DNA of 64,000 nt from contig JANQPQ010000038.1 of assembly GCA_028285445.1 (NCBI GenBank), forward strand, positions 1 through 64,000, read 5' to 3'. The position numbers and the translations under genes were made by a program. Position 1 is the stretch's first letter, and each line of letters opens with the position of its first letter. Shown here in pieces: positions 1 to 7,674 of this stretch. Source of the stretch: Cyclobacteriaceae bacterium. Lineage in GTDB: Bacteria; Bacteroidota; Bacteroidia; Cytophagales; Cyclobacteriaceae. The notes under the pieces were generated by a model. It was not told the DNA's origin and ran no database searches. It was given only the letters and a program-made list of their open reading frames with translations.

Positions 1-44
1 CTGATGGTACTGCGGTAACACGTGGGAGAGTAGGTCGTCGCCAG
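1..44 (+). rRNA. rrf: 5S ribosomal RNA, 3' end (partial)
   Basis: The first 44 bases match the 3' end of bacterial 5S rRNA as I know it: the run GTGGGAGAGTAGGTCGTCGC followed by CAG is the conserved helix IV/V and helix I strand of Bacteroidota 5S. The 5' part lies left of the window. A T-run and a terminator hairpin follow directly, so this is the end of an rRNA operon. Confidence 0.85.
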
Positions 45-53
45 TTTTTTATC

Positions 54-84
54 AAAGCTTCATCTAACAGATGAGGCTTTTTTT
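54..84. terminator. Bidirectional rho-independent terminator
   Basis: AAAGCTTCATCT and AGATGAGGCTTT form a 12-bp stem (one G-T pair) with an AAC loop, followed by a T-run on the plus strand. Read on the minus strand the same hairpin is followed, two bases on, by a T-run. It sits between the 5S gene (plus) and a YceI gene (minus) that converge here, so it probably ends both transcripts. Confidence 0.8.
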
Positions 85-634
85 ATGCCTTCTCAAATAC
101 CATCTCCAGGTAAACATTAATCTCATCTGAAATAAGGGCATCCATAGGGCCGAAATCTAGATTGAAGTGGCTGCGTAGAATTACAGTGCTCCCTATCAAT
201 CGAAAACTATCTTTTTCTGGTACCCCTTTACTAAGAATCTTCACTTGCCTTGATTCCCCTTTGATTGTTAGTTCTCCCCTAACCTCAAGTTCGCCTTCGC
301 GAAAATGAAATCCTTCAGACTTAAAACGGATTTCAGGATGCGTCTTGGTATCTAAATAACCTTCGCTTTTTATAGTTTCATCTCTTGAGTCATTACCTGT
401 AGTGATTGACTCCACTAGAATAACGGCTGTAACAGTGAAGCTAGTTTCACTTGAAGTATACTGGGCGGCCTGGGCAGAAAACGTTGCAAAATGACCTTCA
501 ACTGTCAACAAACCCATGTGGGTCACTTCGAACTTAATAGAGGAAAGCTCAGGAGCAATATGGTACTCCTGAGCAACAACCTTGGTGGTAACTACACCAA
601 ATCCAATAAAGTATAGAATTAGTCTATGCCACAT
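83..634 (-). CDS. YceI family periplasmic protein
   Basis: A 183-residue protein with a signal peptide (hydrophobic residues about 4-20, likely cleavage after VVAQ) followed by one YceI domain. Visible YceI features are the N-terminal strand with SSIKFEVTHMG, the sheet segment around IKSEGYLDTKTHPEIRFKS, and the ELTIKGESRQV segment. YceI proteins are small lipocalin-like barrels; some bind isoprenoid quinones or long amphiphiles, but the ligand cannot be told here. It is separated by 3 bases from a second YceI gene upstream, so both are probably co-transcribed. The pair shares the fold but is clearly diverged in sequence. Confidence 0.85.
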   Translation of the reverse strand: MWHRLILYFIGFGVVTTKVVAQEYHIAPELSSIKFEVTHMGLLTVEGHFATFSAQAAQYTSSETSFTVTAVILVESITTGNDSRDETIKSEGYLDTKTHPEIRFKSEGFHFREGELEVRGELTIKGESRQVKILSKGVPEKDSFRLIGSTVILRSHFNLDFGPMDALISDEINVYLEMVFEKA

Positions 635-637
635 TCA

Positions 638-1237
638 TCATTCCTGAATGGCTAAGACGAGAAGATCAATTTTTACCTCATTGCCCACAATAGCATCGCC
701 AGTGGGAAGTTGCCGGTTGAAGGCAATTCCATAATCTTGACGATTGATTGTTAAGCTTCCCTCAATGCCAATGGACTGCTTTCTTGTAGGTAGATCCAGT
801 TTTGGCCCTGTAACTTCAAATGGAAACTCTACTTCCTTGGTCACACCGTGAATTGTGAGATCTGCCGTGACTACATTTCTTCCACCCTTAACCGATGCAC
901 TTTTCACCTTGAATTTAATCTCAGGGTATTTGGCAGCGTCAAGAAACGCAGGGCTTTTAACAGCATCTTCTCCACCCCCATTGTTGGCCGAATAGCTATC
1001 TACTTTTATAGTGACATCTGCTGCTAAGGAGTTGATGTTTTCGGGGTCGTAGGTAACAGTGCCATCCACATCCCCAAATCGGCCCATTACATTAACCACC
1101 CCAAAACGTTTTACTTGGATGGTTACAGCGGTATGACCGGCATCAATTTTATAGGCAGCTTTTTCTGGTACTCCCGGATATATGAATGAGGCCATTGTAA
1201 CCAGTGCTCCAAATGCAAGCGGCTTGAATAATTTCAT
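638..1237 (-). CDS. YceI family periplasmic protein
   Basis: About 199 residues with a signal peptide then a full YceI domain: YKIDAGHTAVTIQVKRFGVV at the start, PAFLDAAKYPEIKFKVKS in the middle and LTIHGVTKEVEFPF near the end. I use the ATG at 1237 because it places a normal lysine-plus-hydrophobic signal peptide at the N-terminus; a TTG three codons upstream (1246) is the alternative. YceI proteins act in the periplasm and are often linked to stress or to lipid-like ligand binding. This is the upstream gene of a two-gene YceI unit. Function beyond the family is not visible. Confidence 0.87.
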   Translation of the reverse strand: MKLFKPLAFGALVTMASFIYPGVPEKAAYKIDAGHTAVTIQVKRFGVVNVMGRFGDVDGTVTYDPENINSLAADVTIKVDSYSANNGGGEDAVKSPAFLDAAKYPEIKFKVKSASVKGGRNVVTADLTIHGVTKEVEFPFEVTGPKLDLPTRKQSIGIEGSLTINRQDYGIAFNRQLPTGDAIVGNEVKIDLLVLAIQE

Positions 1238-1348
1238 AATCGTCAAATATTAAGTTGGTTCTTAACCATTAAACCGACCAGGACCCAAAGTAGATGCTTC
1301 GTTTGACAAGATGTTCTGGCAAGGAGATGAAGCGTGTAAAATCTACGA

Positions 1349-2140
1349 CTAGATGTGTGAGCCCAAAAGCTTATGGAGGTTCTTCTTGTATCCTCTGCTT
1401 AGTTTTAATTCTTGTCCCTGCCTCATCTTTACGATGTATTCCCCATTATAATGGTTAATCAGTTCAGCCACTTCTTTAATCTTCACAATGGTGGATCTAT
1501 GGATGCGCACGAATTGGGAAGGATCCAGTTGCTTCTCAAACTTTGAAATAGGCTCGTTCATAAGGTGTTTTCCGAGGGAAGTATTTAGCTCGACATATGA
1601 CCCAGATGCCTGTACAAAGCAAACATCATCCACAGGAACAATGTCAATCTTGCCAACGGATTTCACTGCAAACCTCTCGGTGTAGGGCGAAGGTTGGGCC
1701 TGAAAGAGACTTTCATAGTGTTGCAGTAGCTTACTCAGCTTTTCACCGGTAGCGATTTGATCATTTTGCTCTAGGCGTTGCTCAACCTTATCCAGGGACT
1801 TAAAAAACTTCTGGTCTGAATATGGCTTTAGCAGATAGTCTAATGCATTCAACTCGAAGGCATCAACTGCAAATTGATTGTAGGCGGTCACAAATACGAT
1901 ATTGGGCCAGTTGGTGAGCTTTGCGCTTCTTAGGGATTCTATGCCATTCTGGCCGGGCATCTCTATATCTAGAAAAAGCAAATCTGGATTTTGGACTTTC
2001 ACAGCCTTTAAGGCTTTGGAGGCAGTATCGGCTTCGGCGACGACTTGCCAATTTCCTCTTCGCTGCAAAAGAGTTTTTATAGACTCTCTTGCAAGCTGTT
2101 CGTCGTCAGCTATTATGGCTGTGTATATTTTCTGTCCCAT
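1349..2140 (-). CDS. LytTR family response regulator
   Basis: Two domains are clear: an N-terminal receiver (about residues 5-120) with acidic pocket ADDE, phospho-acceptor Asp in LLFLDIEMPG and the late Lys in LLKPYS, then a C-terminal LytTR DNA-binding domain (about 160-263) with the FVRIHRSTIVK segment. The phosphorylated protein would bind promoter direct repeats. I start at the ATG at 2140 (MGQKIY); ATGs at 2155 and 2170 are possible but extend further into the upstream kinase gene. The gene overlaps the kinase by 35 bases, so the pair is a translationally coupled two-component system. Its targets are unknown; the YceI genes downstream are candidates by position only. Confidence 0.9.
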   Translation of the reverse strand: MGQKIYTAIIADDEQLARESIKTLLQRRGNWQVVAEADTASKALKAVKVQNPDLLFLDIEMPGQNGIESLRSAKLTNWPNIVFVTAYNQFAVDAFELNALDYLLKPYSDQKFFKSLDKVEQRLEQNDQIATGEKLSKLLQHYESLFQAQPSPYTERFAVKSVGKIDIVPVDDVCFVQASGSYVELNTSLGKHLMNEPISKFEKQLDPSQFVRIHRSTIVKIKEVAELINHYNGEYIVKMRQGQELKLSRGYKKNLHKLLGSHI

Positions 2141-3257
2141 GTTTACCGGGTTCATTATGATCTTCCACAATAGGGAATGAGATGTGCACCCTTACTCCAC
2201 CGTCATCCTTATTGGAAAGTTGAAATTTATATCTGCCTGGAAAAAGTGTTGCAAGTCTTTCCTTGGTATTAGCTAATCCAATTCCAGAAAGTTGATGATT
2301 GTCCTTGCCAGCCTGAATACCAATGCCGTTATCGTCAACCGCGATTATCAGTCTGCCATTTTTTACAGCTCCTTGAATTGAGAGCTCATTAACCTGATCT
2401 TCATTCTTGAAACCATGCCTTAAGGCATTTTCAACCAAAGGTTGTAGTATTAGGTTGGGCACTAATTTCTCTTCCGCCTCAATAGTGATATTAATACTTA
2501 CCTTTAGTCGTTCTCCAAAACGCAATTGTTCAATAGTAAAATACTTTCGCAGGAAAGAAATCTCCTGCGATAAAGGCACAAGGTGGTTATCTGTTTCATC
2601 TAGCGTGTATCGAAGCAAGTCACTTAAGTTGGCAATTACCTCTACTGCAACGGAGTTGTCTTTACTGCGGATCAAAGAGGCAACCGAATGCAGGGTGTTG
2701 AACAAAAAATGGGGTTTTATCTGCATTTGAAGGGCCTGCAGCTGAGAGTTTGTAAGCTGCCTCTGCAGATCGGCGTTTAGAAAGTCAAGTTCCACCTTCT
2801 CAATTTCGCTTTTCTTATAGTTTTCATACCAAATAAGTGCGTATCCCACAATTGCTATCAGCAGGTAGACTAAGAGGTTGCTTGCAGTTTGCGAGAGTAG
2901 GTTAGCATACCAAACATCTGATAATAGGGTGTCTCCATCATATAGGGTAAAAGTGGTAATTGCCACCAACAGGCTATAGGTACCCGATATAATTATGGCA
3001 ATAGCCACGTGTATAGTGAACACCTTCCACCTTCTCCAGGCCTTTGCACTGATGTGTTTTACGATAATCAGTATAACGGGGGTCAATGCAGCCCATGATA
3101 ACCACAACGGCAGTTGACGAGTGAACATATTTAGCCACCCGCCCTCGTACCGGTCTCCAAAGCGGATATAGAGCTGAGTAGCGGAGACAACCGCTATCAA
3201 CACCCAGAAAAGCAAGTTCAGTAAAAACTGAAACCTCTTATTGTTTACCAGATGCAT
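2106..3257 (-). CDS. LytS-type membrane sensor histidine kinase
   Basis: A 383-residue protein with four predicted membrane segments in the first 145 residues, a short coiled linker, then a His_kinase (PF06580-type) domain. The phospho-acceptor is H183 in QIKPHFLFNTL; the ATP-binding part has the N-box PLVENALRHGF, the G1 box DDNGIGI and GIGLANTKERL. There is no extracytoplasmic sensor domain, so it probably senses a membrane or envelope signal. All catalytic motifs are intact, in contrast to the kinase-like protein at the right edge of the window. It is the upstream partner of the overlapping LytTR regulator. Confidence 0.9.
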   Translation of the reverse strand: MHLVNNKRFQFLLNLLFWVLIAVVSATQLYIRFGDRYEGGWLNMFTRQLPLWLSWAALTPVILIIVKHISAKAWRRWKVFTIHVAIAIIISGTYSLLVAITTFTLYDGDTLLSDVWYANLLSQTASNLLVYLLIAIVGYALIWYENYKKSEIEKVELDFLNADLQRQLTNSQLQALQMQIKPHFLFNTLHSVASLIRSKDNSVAVEVIANLSDLLRYTLDETDNHLVPLSQEISFLRKYFTIEQLRFGERLKVSINITIEAEEKLVPNLILQPLVENALRHGFKNEDQVNELSIQGAVKNGRLIIAVDDNGIGIQAGKDNHQLSGIGLANTKERLATLFPGRYKFQLSNKDDGGVRVHISFPIVEDHNEPGKHGTENIHSHNS

Positions 3258-3593
3258 TATTGGATTTTACCTGGATTAAGTTAAGGCTACGTGTTGATTG
3301 CGATTTTGGTTGCCACAAGGTCATTTTTAATACCTAATTGGCTTTTTGGTTGCTTTAGTTGAATAATGAACATGTATTTCATGCTTAAGAATAGGCCATT
3401 AGTACATTCAATTCTGTACTCTTAAGTAACTGAAAACTTGTAAGCATTTGTTTCTCAGTATTTTAAGATAGCGTCGTCAATCAGTACGCATGTTTAAACT
3501 TACATGTGTTTATTAACCAATTCAAATGCCATGAATTTAAATTAATGAATATCTAGCTTTATTAGGCTTAATCGAAATAAACTGAACCCACTG
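3258..3593. other. Intergenic region, nothing recognised
   Basis: This AT-rich stretch of about 336 bases lies between the divergent kinase gene (minus) and the OmpA-like gene (plus) and must hold the promoters of both. I found no clear TAnnTTTG box, hairpin, tRNA-like fold or convincing short coding frame in it. Confidence 0.5.
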
Positions 3594-4301
3594 ATGATGG
3601 CCGACCAATCGCTTACTAACGGATATATGAAGCCCGCCGAAATAAACAAAACCAAGAGTATTGCCAAGTCTGCCATGTTAGGACTTACCATTTTTGCCCT
3701 TGGCGTTGTAACTATCTTAGGACTTACTAGGACACAGCAATCGACAAGTAGCTCGATCAGTTCTGATAGTAGCAATCAGGAATCGACACCAGAGCCAGCT
3801 AATGAGGATGTGGCCACCTTGGGCACCGATACCGAATCTGAGGCCATCGAAGCCAATGATGAGAGTCTGACAGAAGATGAGTCCAACAGAGCAGAAGATG
3901 GATCGGAGCCCGTGCGGAAGCCCGATCGCATAAGTTATGGTGGTGTCACCGTTGAAATTGGTCAGGTGATAAGACTTAATAAGGTGTTCTTTGATATGGA
4001 CCGGGCGACCCTTAGCGATCAATCAATTCCGGAGCTTACTCAACTAGTTACTTTTCTTAATGAAAACCCTTCGGTTGCCATTGAGATTGGCGGGCATACT
4101 AACCAAACCAAGAGCAAAGACTACAGCACAAAACTCTCACTGGAAAGGGCAAAGGCGGTATATCAATATTTGGTTGCGGGTGGTGTTAATACCTCCCGAC
4201 TTAGAGCCAAAGGATATGGATACAGTGTACCTGTCACCGCTGACGATGGATCTCAGGCTGCCCTTAATCGCAGAGTGGAGTTTAAGGTCACCAGAATTTA
4301 G
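3594..4301 (+). CDS. OmpA-family protein with N-terminal membrane anchor
   Basis: A 235-residue protein: cytoplasmic N-terminus of about 26 residues, one membrane helix (about 27-45), a Ser/Glu/Asp-rich flexible linker (about 46-105) and a C-terminal OmpA/MotB-like peptidoglycan-binding domain (about 125-235). The domain shows VFFDMDRATLSD, EIGGHTNQ and the LSLERAKAVYQYL helix, then RLRAKGYGYS and the closing NRRVEFKV. It lacks the OmpA beta-barrel, so it is anchored in the inner membrane and reaches the cell wall. ATG at 3594 is followed immediately by a second ATG at 3597; either may be used. It has its own terminator downstream and appears monocistronic. Confidence 0.85.
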   Translation: MMADQSLTNGYMKPAEINKTKSIAKSAMLGLTIFALGVVTILGLTRTQQSTSSSISSDSSNQESTPEPANEDVATLGTDTESEAIEANDESLTEDESNRAEDGSEPVRKPDRISYGGVTVEIGQVIRLNKVFFDMDRATLSDQSIPELTQLVTFLNENPSVAIEIGGHTNQTKSKDYSTKLSLERAKAVYQYLVAGGVNTSRLRAKGYGYSVPVTADDGSQAALNRRVEFKVTRI

Positions 4302-4334
4302 TTTATCACAAACCCCTAGTAATTCATTACATGT

Positions 4335-4365
4335 AATCAGGTTACGTCAAACCTGATTTTCTTTT
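4335..4365 (+). terminator. Rho-independent terminator after the OmpA-like gene
   Basis: AATCAGGTT and AACCTGATT form a perfect 9-bp stem with a 6-base loop, followed by TTCTTTT. It begins 33 bases after the OmpA-like stop codon and precedes the AddA-like gene, so the two are separate transcription units. Confidence 0.75.
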
Positions 4366-4412
4366 GTGTTGCACTTTGGTGGATTTCGTCACTGCTTGTA
4401 AAATGCCAGGAT

Positions 4413-4420
4413 TAAATTTG
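4413..4420 (+). promoter_or_regulatory. Candidate -7 box upstream of the AddA-like gene
   Basis: TAAATTTG matches the Bacteroidota -7 consensus TAnnTTTG and lies 29 bases before the TTG start of the AddA-like gene and downstream of the preceding terminator. I do not see a well-spaced TTTG -33 element, so this is tentative. Confidence 0.35.
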
Positions 4421-4449
4421 TTAGCTTAGTCATTTCTAAATGCCTAGCG

Positions 4450-7400
4450 TTGACAAACTCTCAACTTGATCTTTTTCAAAGCCAACCATCTTCCGACAGC
4501 AGTAAGAACGTAGTCATTTTTCAGGCTTCCGCAGGCTCAGGCAAAACCTTCACCATCGTTAAAGAGTACCTACGGATATTGCTTCTAGACCCATCGCAAT
4601 ATCAGCACATTCTGGCTATAACCTTCACAAATGAGGCGACTCGGGAGATGAAAAACAGGGTTATTAATGAATTGGCAAGGTTGGCAAATGGTGATCAAAC
4701 TGAGTATAAAAAAGCTTTGCTGGAGGATCTTGAGGGCTTCAACCTGCCTATTGAGAAGCGAGCGAAGAAGGCCCTCATCAACATATTGCACGACTACTCC
4801 AGATTTGAGATTAGTACCATCGACCATTTCTTTACGCGCGTAGTGCGGGCGCTGGCTTGGGAGTTAAAACTGCCCATTAAGTATGAGATCGACGTCGACA
4901 ATGAAAAAGCAATGACTGAAGCAGTGTCACGGCTTTTTGATGAGGTCCACACAAACGCTATTGTACACGCGTGGTTAGAAGATTTTGCATTTAGCAGGCT
5001 TGAGGATGACCGAGGGTGGAATGTTGAGTACAATTTGCATGAACTGGGTATGGAGCTTTTTGAAGAAAAGTTTCATCAGGGATTTGCTTCACATCACATA
5101 AGCATTGAGGATTTACAGGATCTGGTAAAACAACTTCATACCATCAGAGACACCTTTGGTAGTCTCCTGAAAGACCTGGCTAATGAAGCCATCGATTTAA
5201 TTAATTCAAATGGCCTTTCGGTAAAAGACTTCAGTTACGGAGATAGAGGAGCTGCGAACACATTCTTTAAGATTAGATATGGTGACTATCGATTAACCAA
5301 GCGGTTCATTAACGTAGCCGAAGGGCGGGAGGATTGGTATTCGCAGAAGTCACTAAAAAGGGATCAGATAAAGACGGTTGCAGAACTAGGCCTTGACCGT
5401 ATTACCGCTGAAATACTTACTCACCACAGTAGCCTTTACGGAAACTATGTCACCGCGGTACAGCTGCTCAGGAATATATTCTCTTATGGTCTATTAGAAA
5501 TTCTCAACAATAAACTAGCAGAGTATCGGGCCGATAATAACCTGATGCTTTTGTCAGATACTGGTTTTCTGCTACGTGAAATAATTGACAAGAGTGATGC
5601 TCCATTCATTTTTGAGAAAGTAGGTAGTCGGTATCATCACCTGGTTATTGATGAGTTTCAAGATACCTCCAACTATCAGTGGCACAATTTGTTGCCGATG
5701 GTGTTGAATACTGCTAGTGATCAGCACAAGCTATTTATTGCCGGGGACGTGAAGCAGTCTATTTATCGCTGGCGAGGTGGGAATATGAACTTATTAATAG
5801 ATGGCATCAAGAAAGATTTACAGGTATTCCAGGAGCAGATTACTGAGAAAGAGTTGGACACCAACTGGCGTAGTGCGAGAAATATCGTGGAATTCAACAA
5901 TAGCTTTTTCAGTGCTGCTAAAGACATTATGAGCGCCCACCCAGAGTTGCCAGAAGATAGATCGCTGGTGGCTGAGGCTTATAAGCATCTACAACAAAAG
6001 GCAGCCAGGGCTGAAAGCGGTTTTGTTAAGGCGGAATTTTTTGAGTACTGGGATCAAGAACAAAAGCATTGGACCGAAAATGCCAAACGTGAGGTAATAT
6101 CAACGATTAGCAGCTGCTTAAGTGACGGTTACACCTACCGAGATATGATGATTCTGGTTGACGTTGGCTACCAGGCAAATGAACTTGCAGAAGCGCTGGC
6201 ACAAAACAATATACCAGTGCTTACCGAAAGTTCACTTCTAGTTACCAACAGCCAACAAGTACAATTTCTGTTGAGCATTTTGAGGTGGTTTAGAGACCCG
6301 GAGAATGTAGTTGCCAAAACCAATATTGTCTATACCTACCTCTGCCTTCAGGGTGAAGAGTTCGATAATAATGAGATACTCTCAGATAGTAGATCGGAGT
6401 GGAATAGATTTTCAGCCGTGTTACCAAAGTCTTTCACAAATAATTACAGCCAAATTGCCAGTCGGCCTATCTACGAAGCAATTGAAGAACTTATTATTGC
6501 CTTTGGGTTGCAGAAGGATGCAGACGGCTTTTTGCAACGCTTCCAGGATATTTGTCTTGAACAGTCGCAACGGGGTAATAATAGCCCTGGCTCTTTTCTG
6601 GAGTGGTGGGATGAGAAATTGCGGCGAAGAGATAGAAACGCATTACGAGACCTATCTATAGTCACCCCCTCGGAAAGTGATGCTGTTACCATAATGACCA
6701 TTCATAAGGCTAAGGGCTTGGAGGCTCCGATAGTAATTCTACCTTTTGCCGGCGATAGATTCGAATTGAAGGAGAAAAGGAATAGTACTTTCTGGACTGA
6801 CCAGCTTCCAGAGCAATTTCATCAGTTTGGAATACTCCCCCTTAACTTCGATGCCAGCTTATCAGAATCTAGTTTTGAGCAAGCCTATAGGCAGGAATAC
6901 CTGGAAGTTATGGTTGAAAAGCTCAACGTTGTTTATGTGGCCTTCACCCGTGCTCGTGAGCGGCTGTATATTTTCAGTGTAAAGTTTGATCCGAAGAAAT
7001 TAGATGCGGAGATAAACAGTTTGAATAAGCTTATTTATTCAGTGCTAACTCATTACTCATTCGATCTAAAAGAGTATTGGGATGAAAGTACCTGGTTGTT
7101 TCAGGTTGGCGAGGGAAAACCAAATCAATCAAAGTCACAAAAGGGAAATGCCTCCACTCTGGCGCAGTACGGTGCATATGATTATGCTGAAAAAATTAGA
7201 ATTCGGTCAGAGGCAAAACGTTTTTTCTTGCTTCTGGATGGTGAAAAGTCTCAGAGGATTAAAGAGGGTACCAAAATCCATGCGGCTTTGGAAAAGCTTG
7301 AATCACTAGATGGTAAGGAGAAAGTTATCAGCCAGTTGGTTTCAGAAGGAGTAATAAATCGTAGTGAAGGGCAAGACCTCTTGCGGCAGATTGATGACCT

Positions 7401-7674
7401 TTTCAACAATACTGATATCGGCAAATGGTTTGGCCCTGAATGGAAAGTGATGAACGAAAGGGCCATACTGAGCGATGGCAAAATATTTCGCCCAGACCGG
7501 GTAGCATTTAAAGGCGATCTGGCTGTTGTTATCGACTACAAGTTGGAAAAGGAGGAGTCTAAGCATGCCAAGCAAATAACTCAATATGCGGAGCTATTGG
7601 CCAGGATGGGATATAAAAATATTGAGAAATACCTCATTTATGTTTCAGACGCTAAAGTCGTGCAGGTAAAATGA
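4450..7674 (+). CDS. AddA-like UvrD-family helicase-nuclease
   Basis: A 1074-residue superfamily 1A helicase. Walker A is ASAGSGKT at residues 26-33, Walker B is VIDEFQDTS near 399-407, followed by IAGDVKQSIYRWRGG, the TIHKAKGLE motif and VYVAFTRARERLY. The C-terminus holds a PD-(D/E)XK nuclease with D1016 (FRPDRV), D1029 and K1031 (VIDYK) and a Q..Y helix, as in AddA/RecB. With the overlapping downstream AddB-like protein it would resect double-strand ends for RecA. The start is TTG at 4450: an in-frame stop lies at 4399 and the nearest ATG (4440) is out of frame. Its last four bases overlap the next gene, a sign of coupling. Confidence 0.9.
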   Translation: MTNSQLDLFQSQPSSDSSKNVVIFQASAGSGKTFTIVKEYLRILLLDPSQYQHILAITFTNEATREMKNRVINELARLANGDQTEYKKALLEDLEGFNLPIEKRAKKALINILHDYSRFEISTIDHFFTRVVRALAWELKLPIKYEIDVDNEKAMTEAVSRLFDEVHTNAIVHAWLEDFAFSRLEDDRGWNVEYNLHELGMELFEEKFHQGFASHHISIEDLQDLVKQLHTIRDTFGSLLKDLANEAIDLINSNGLSVKDFSYGDRGAANTFFKIRYGDYRLTKRFINVAEGREDWYSQKSLKRDQIKTVAELGLDRITAEILTHHSSLYGNYVTAVQLLRNIFSYGLLEILNNKLAEYRADNNLMLLSDTGFLLREIIDKSDAPFIFEKVGSRYHHLVIDEFQDTSNYQWHNLLPMVLNTASDQHKLFIAGDVKQSIYRWRGGNMNLLIDGIKKDLQVFQEQITEKELDTNWRSARNIVEFNNSFFSAAKDIMSAHPELPEDRSLVAEAYKHLQQKAARAESGFVKAEFFEYWDQEQKHWTENAKREVISTISSCLSDGYTYRDMMILVDVGYQANELAEALAQNNIPVLTESSLLVTNSQQVQFLLSILRWFRDPENVVAKTNIVYTYLCLQGEEFDNNEILSDSRSEWNRFSAVLPKSFTNNYSQIASRPIYEAIEELIIAFGLQKDADGFLQRFQDICLEQSQRGNNSPGSFLEWWDEKLRRRDRNALRDLSIVTPSESDAVTIMTIHKAKGLEAPIVILPFAGDRFELKEKRNSTFWTDQLPEQFHQFGILPLNFDASLSESSFEQAYRQEYLEVMVEKLNVVYVAFTRARERLYIFSVKFDPKKLDAEINSLNKLIYSVLTHYSFDLKEYWDESTWLFQVGEGKPNQSKSQKGNASTLAQYGAYDYAEKIRIRSEAKRFFLLLDGEKSQRIKEGTKIHAALEKLESLDGKEKVISQLVSEGVINRSEGQDLLRQIDDLFNNTDIGKWFGPEWKVMNERAILSDGKIFRPDRVAFKGDLAVVIDYKLEKEESKHAKQITQYAELLARMGYKNIEKYLIYVSDAKVVQVK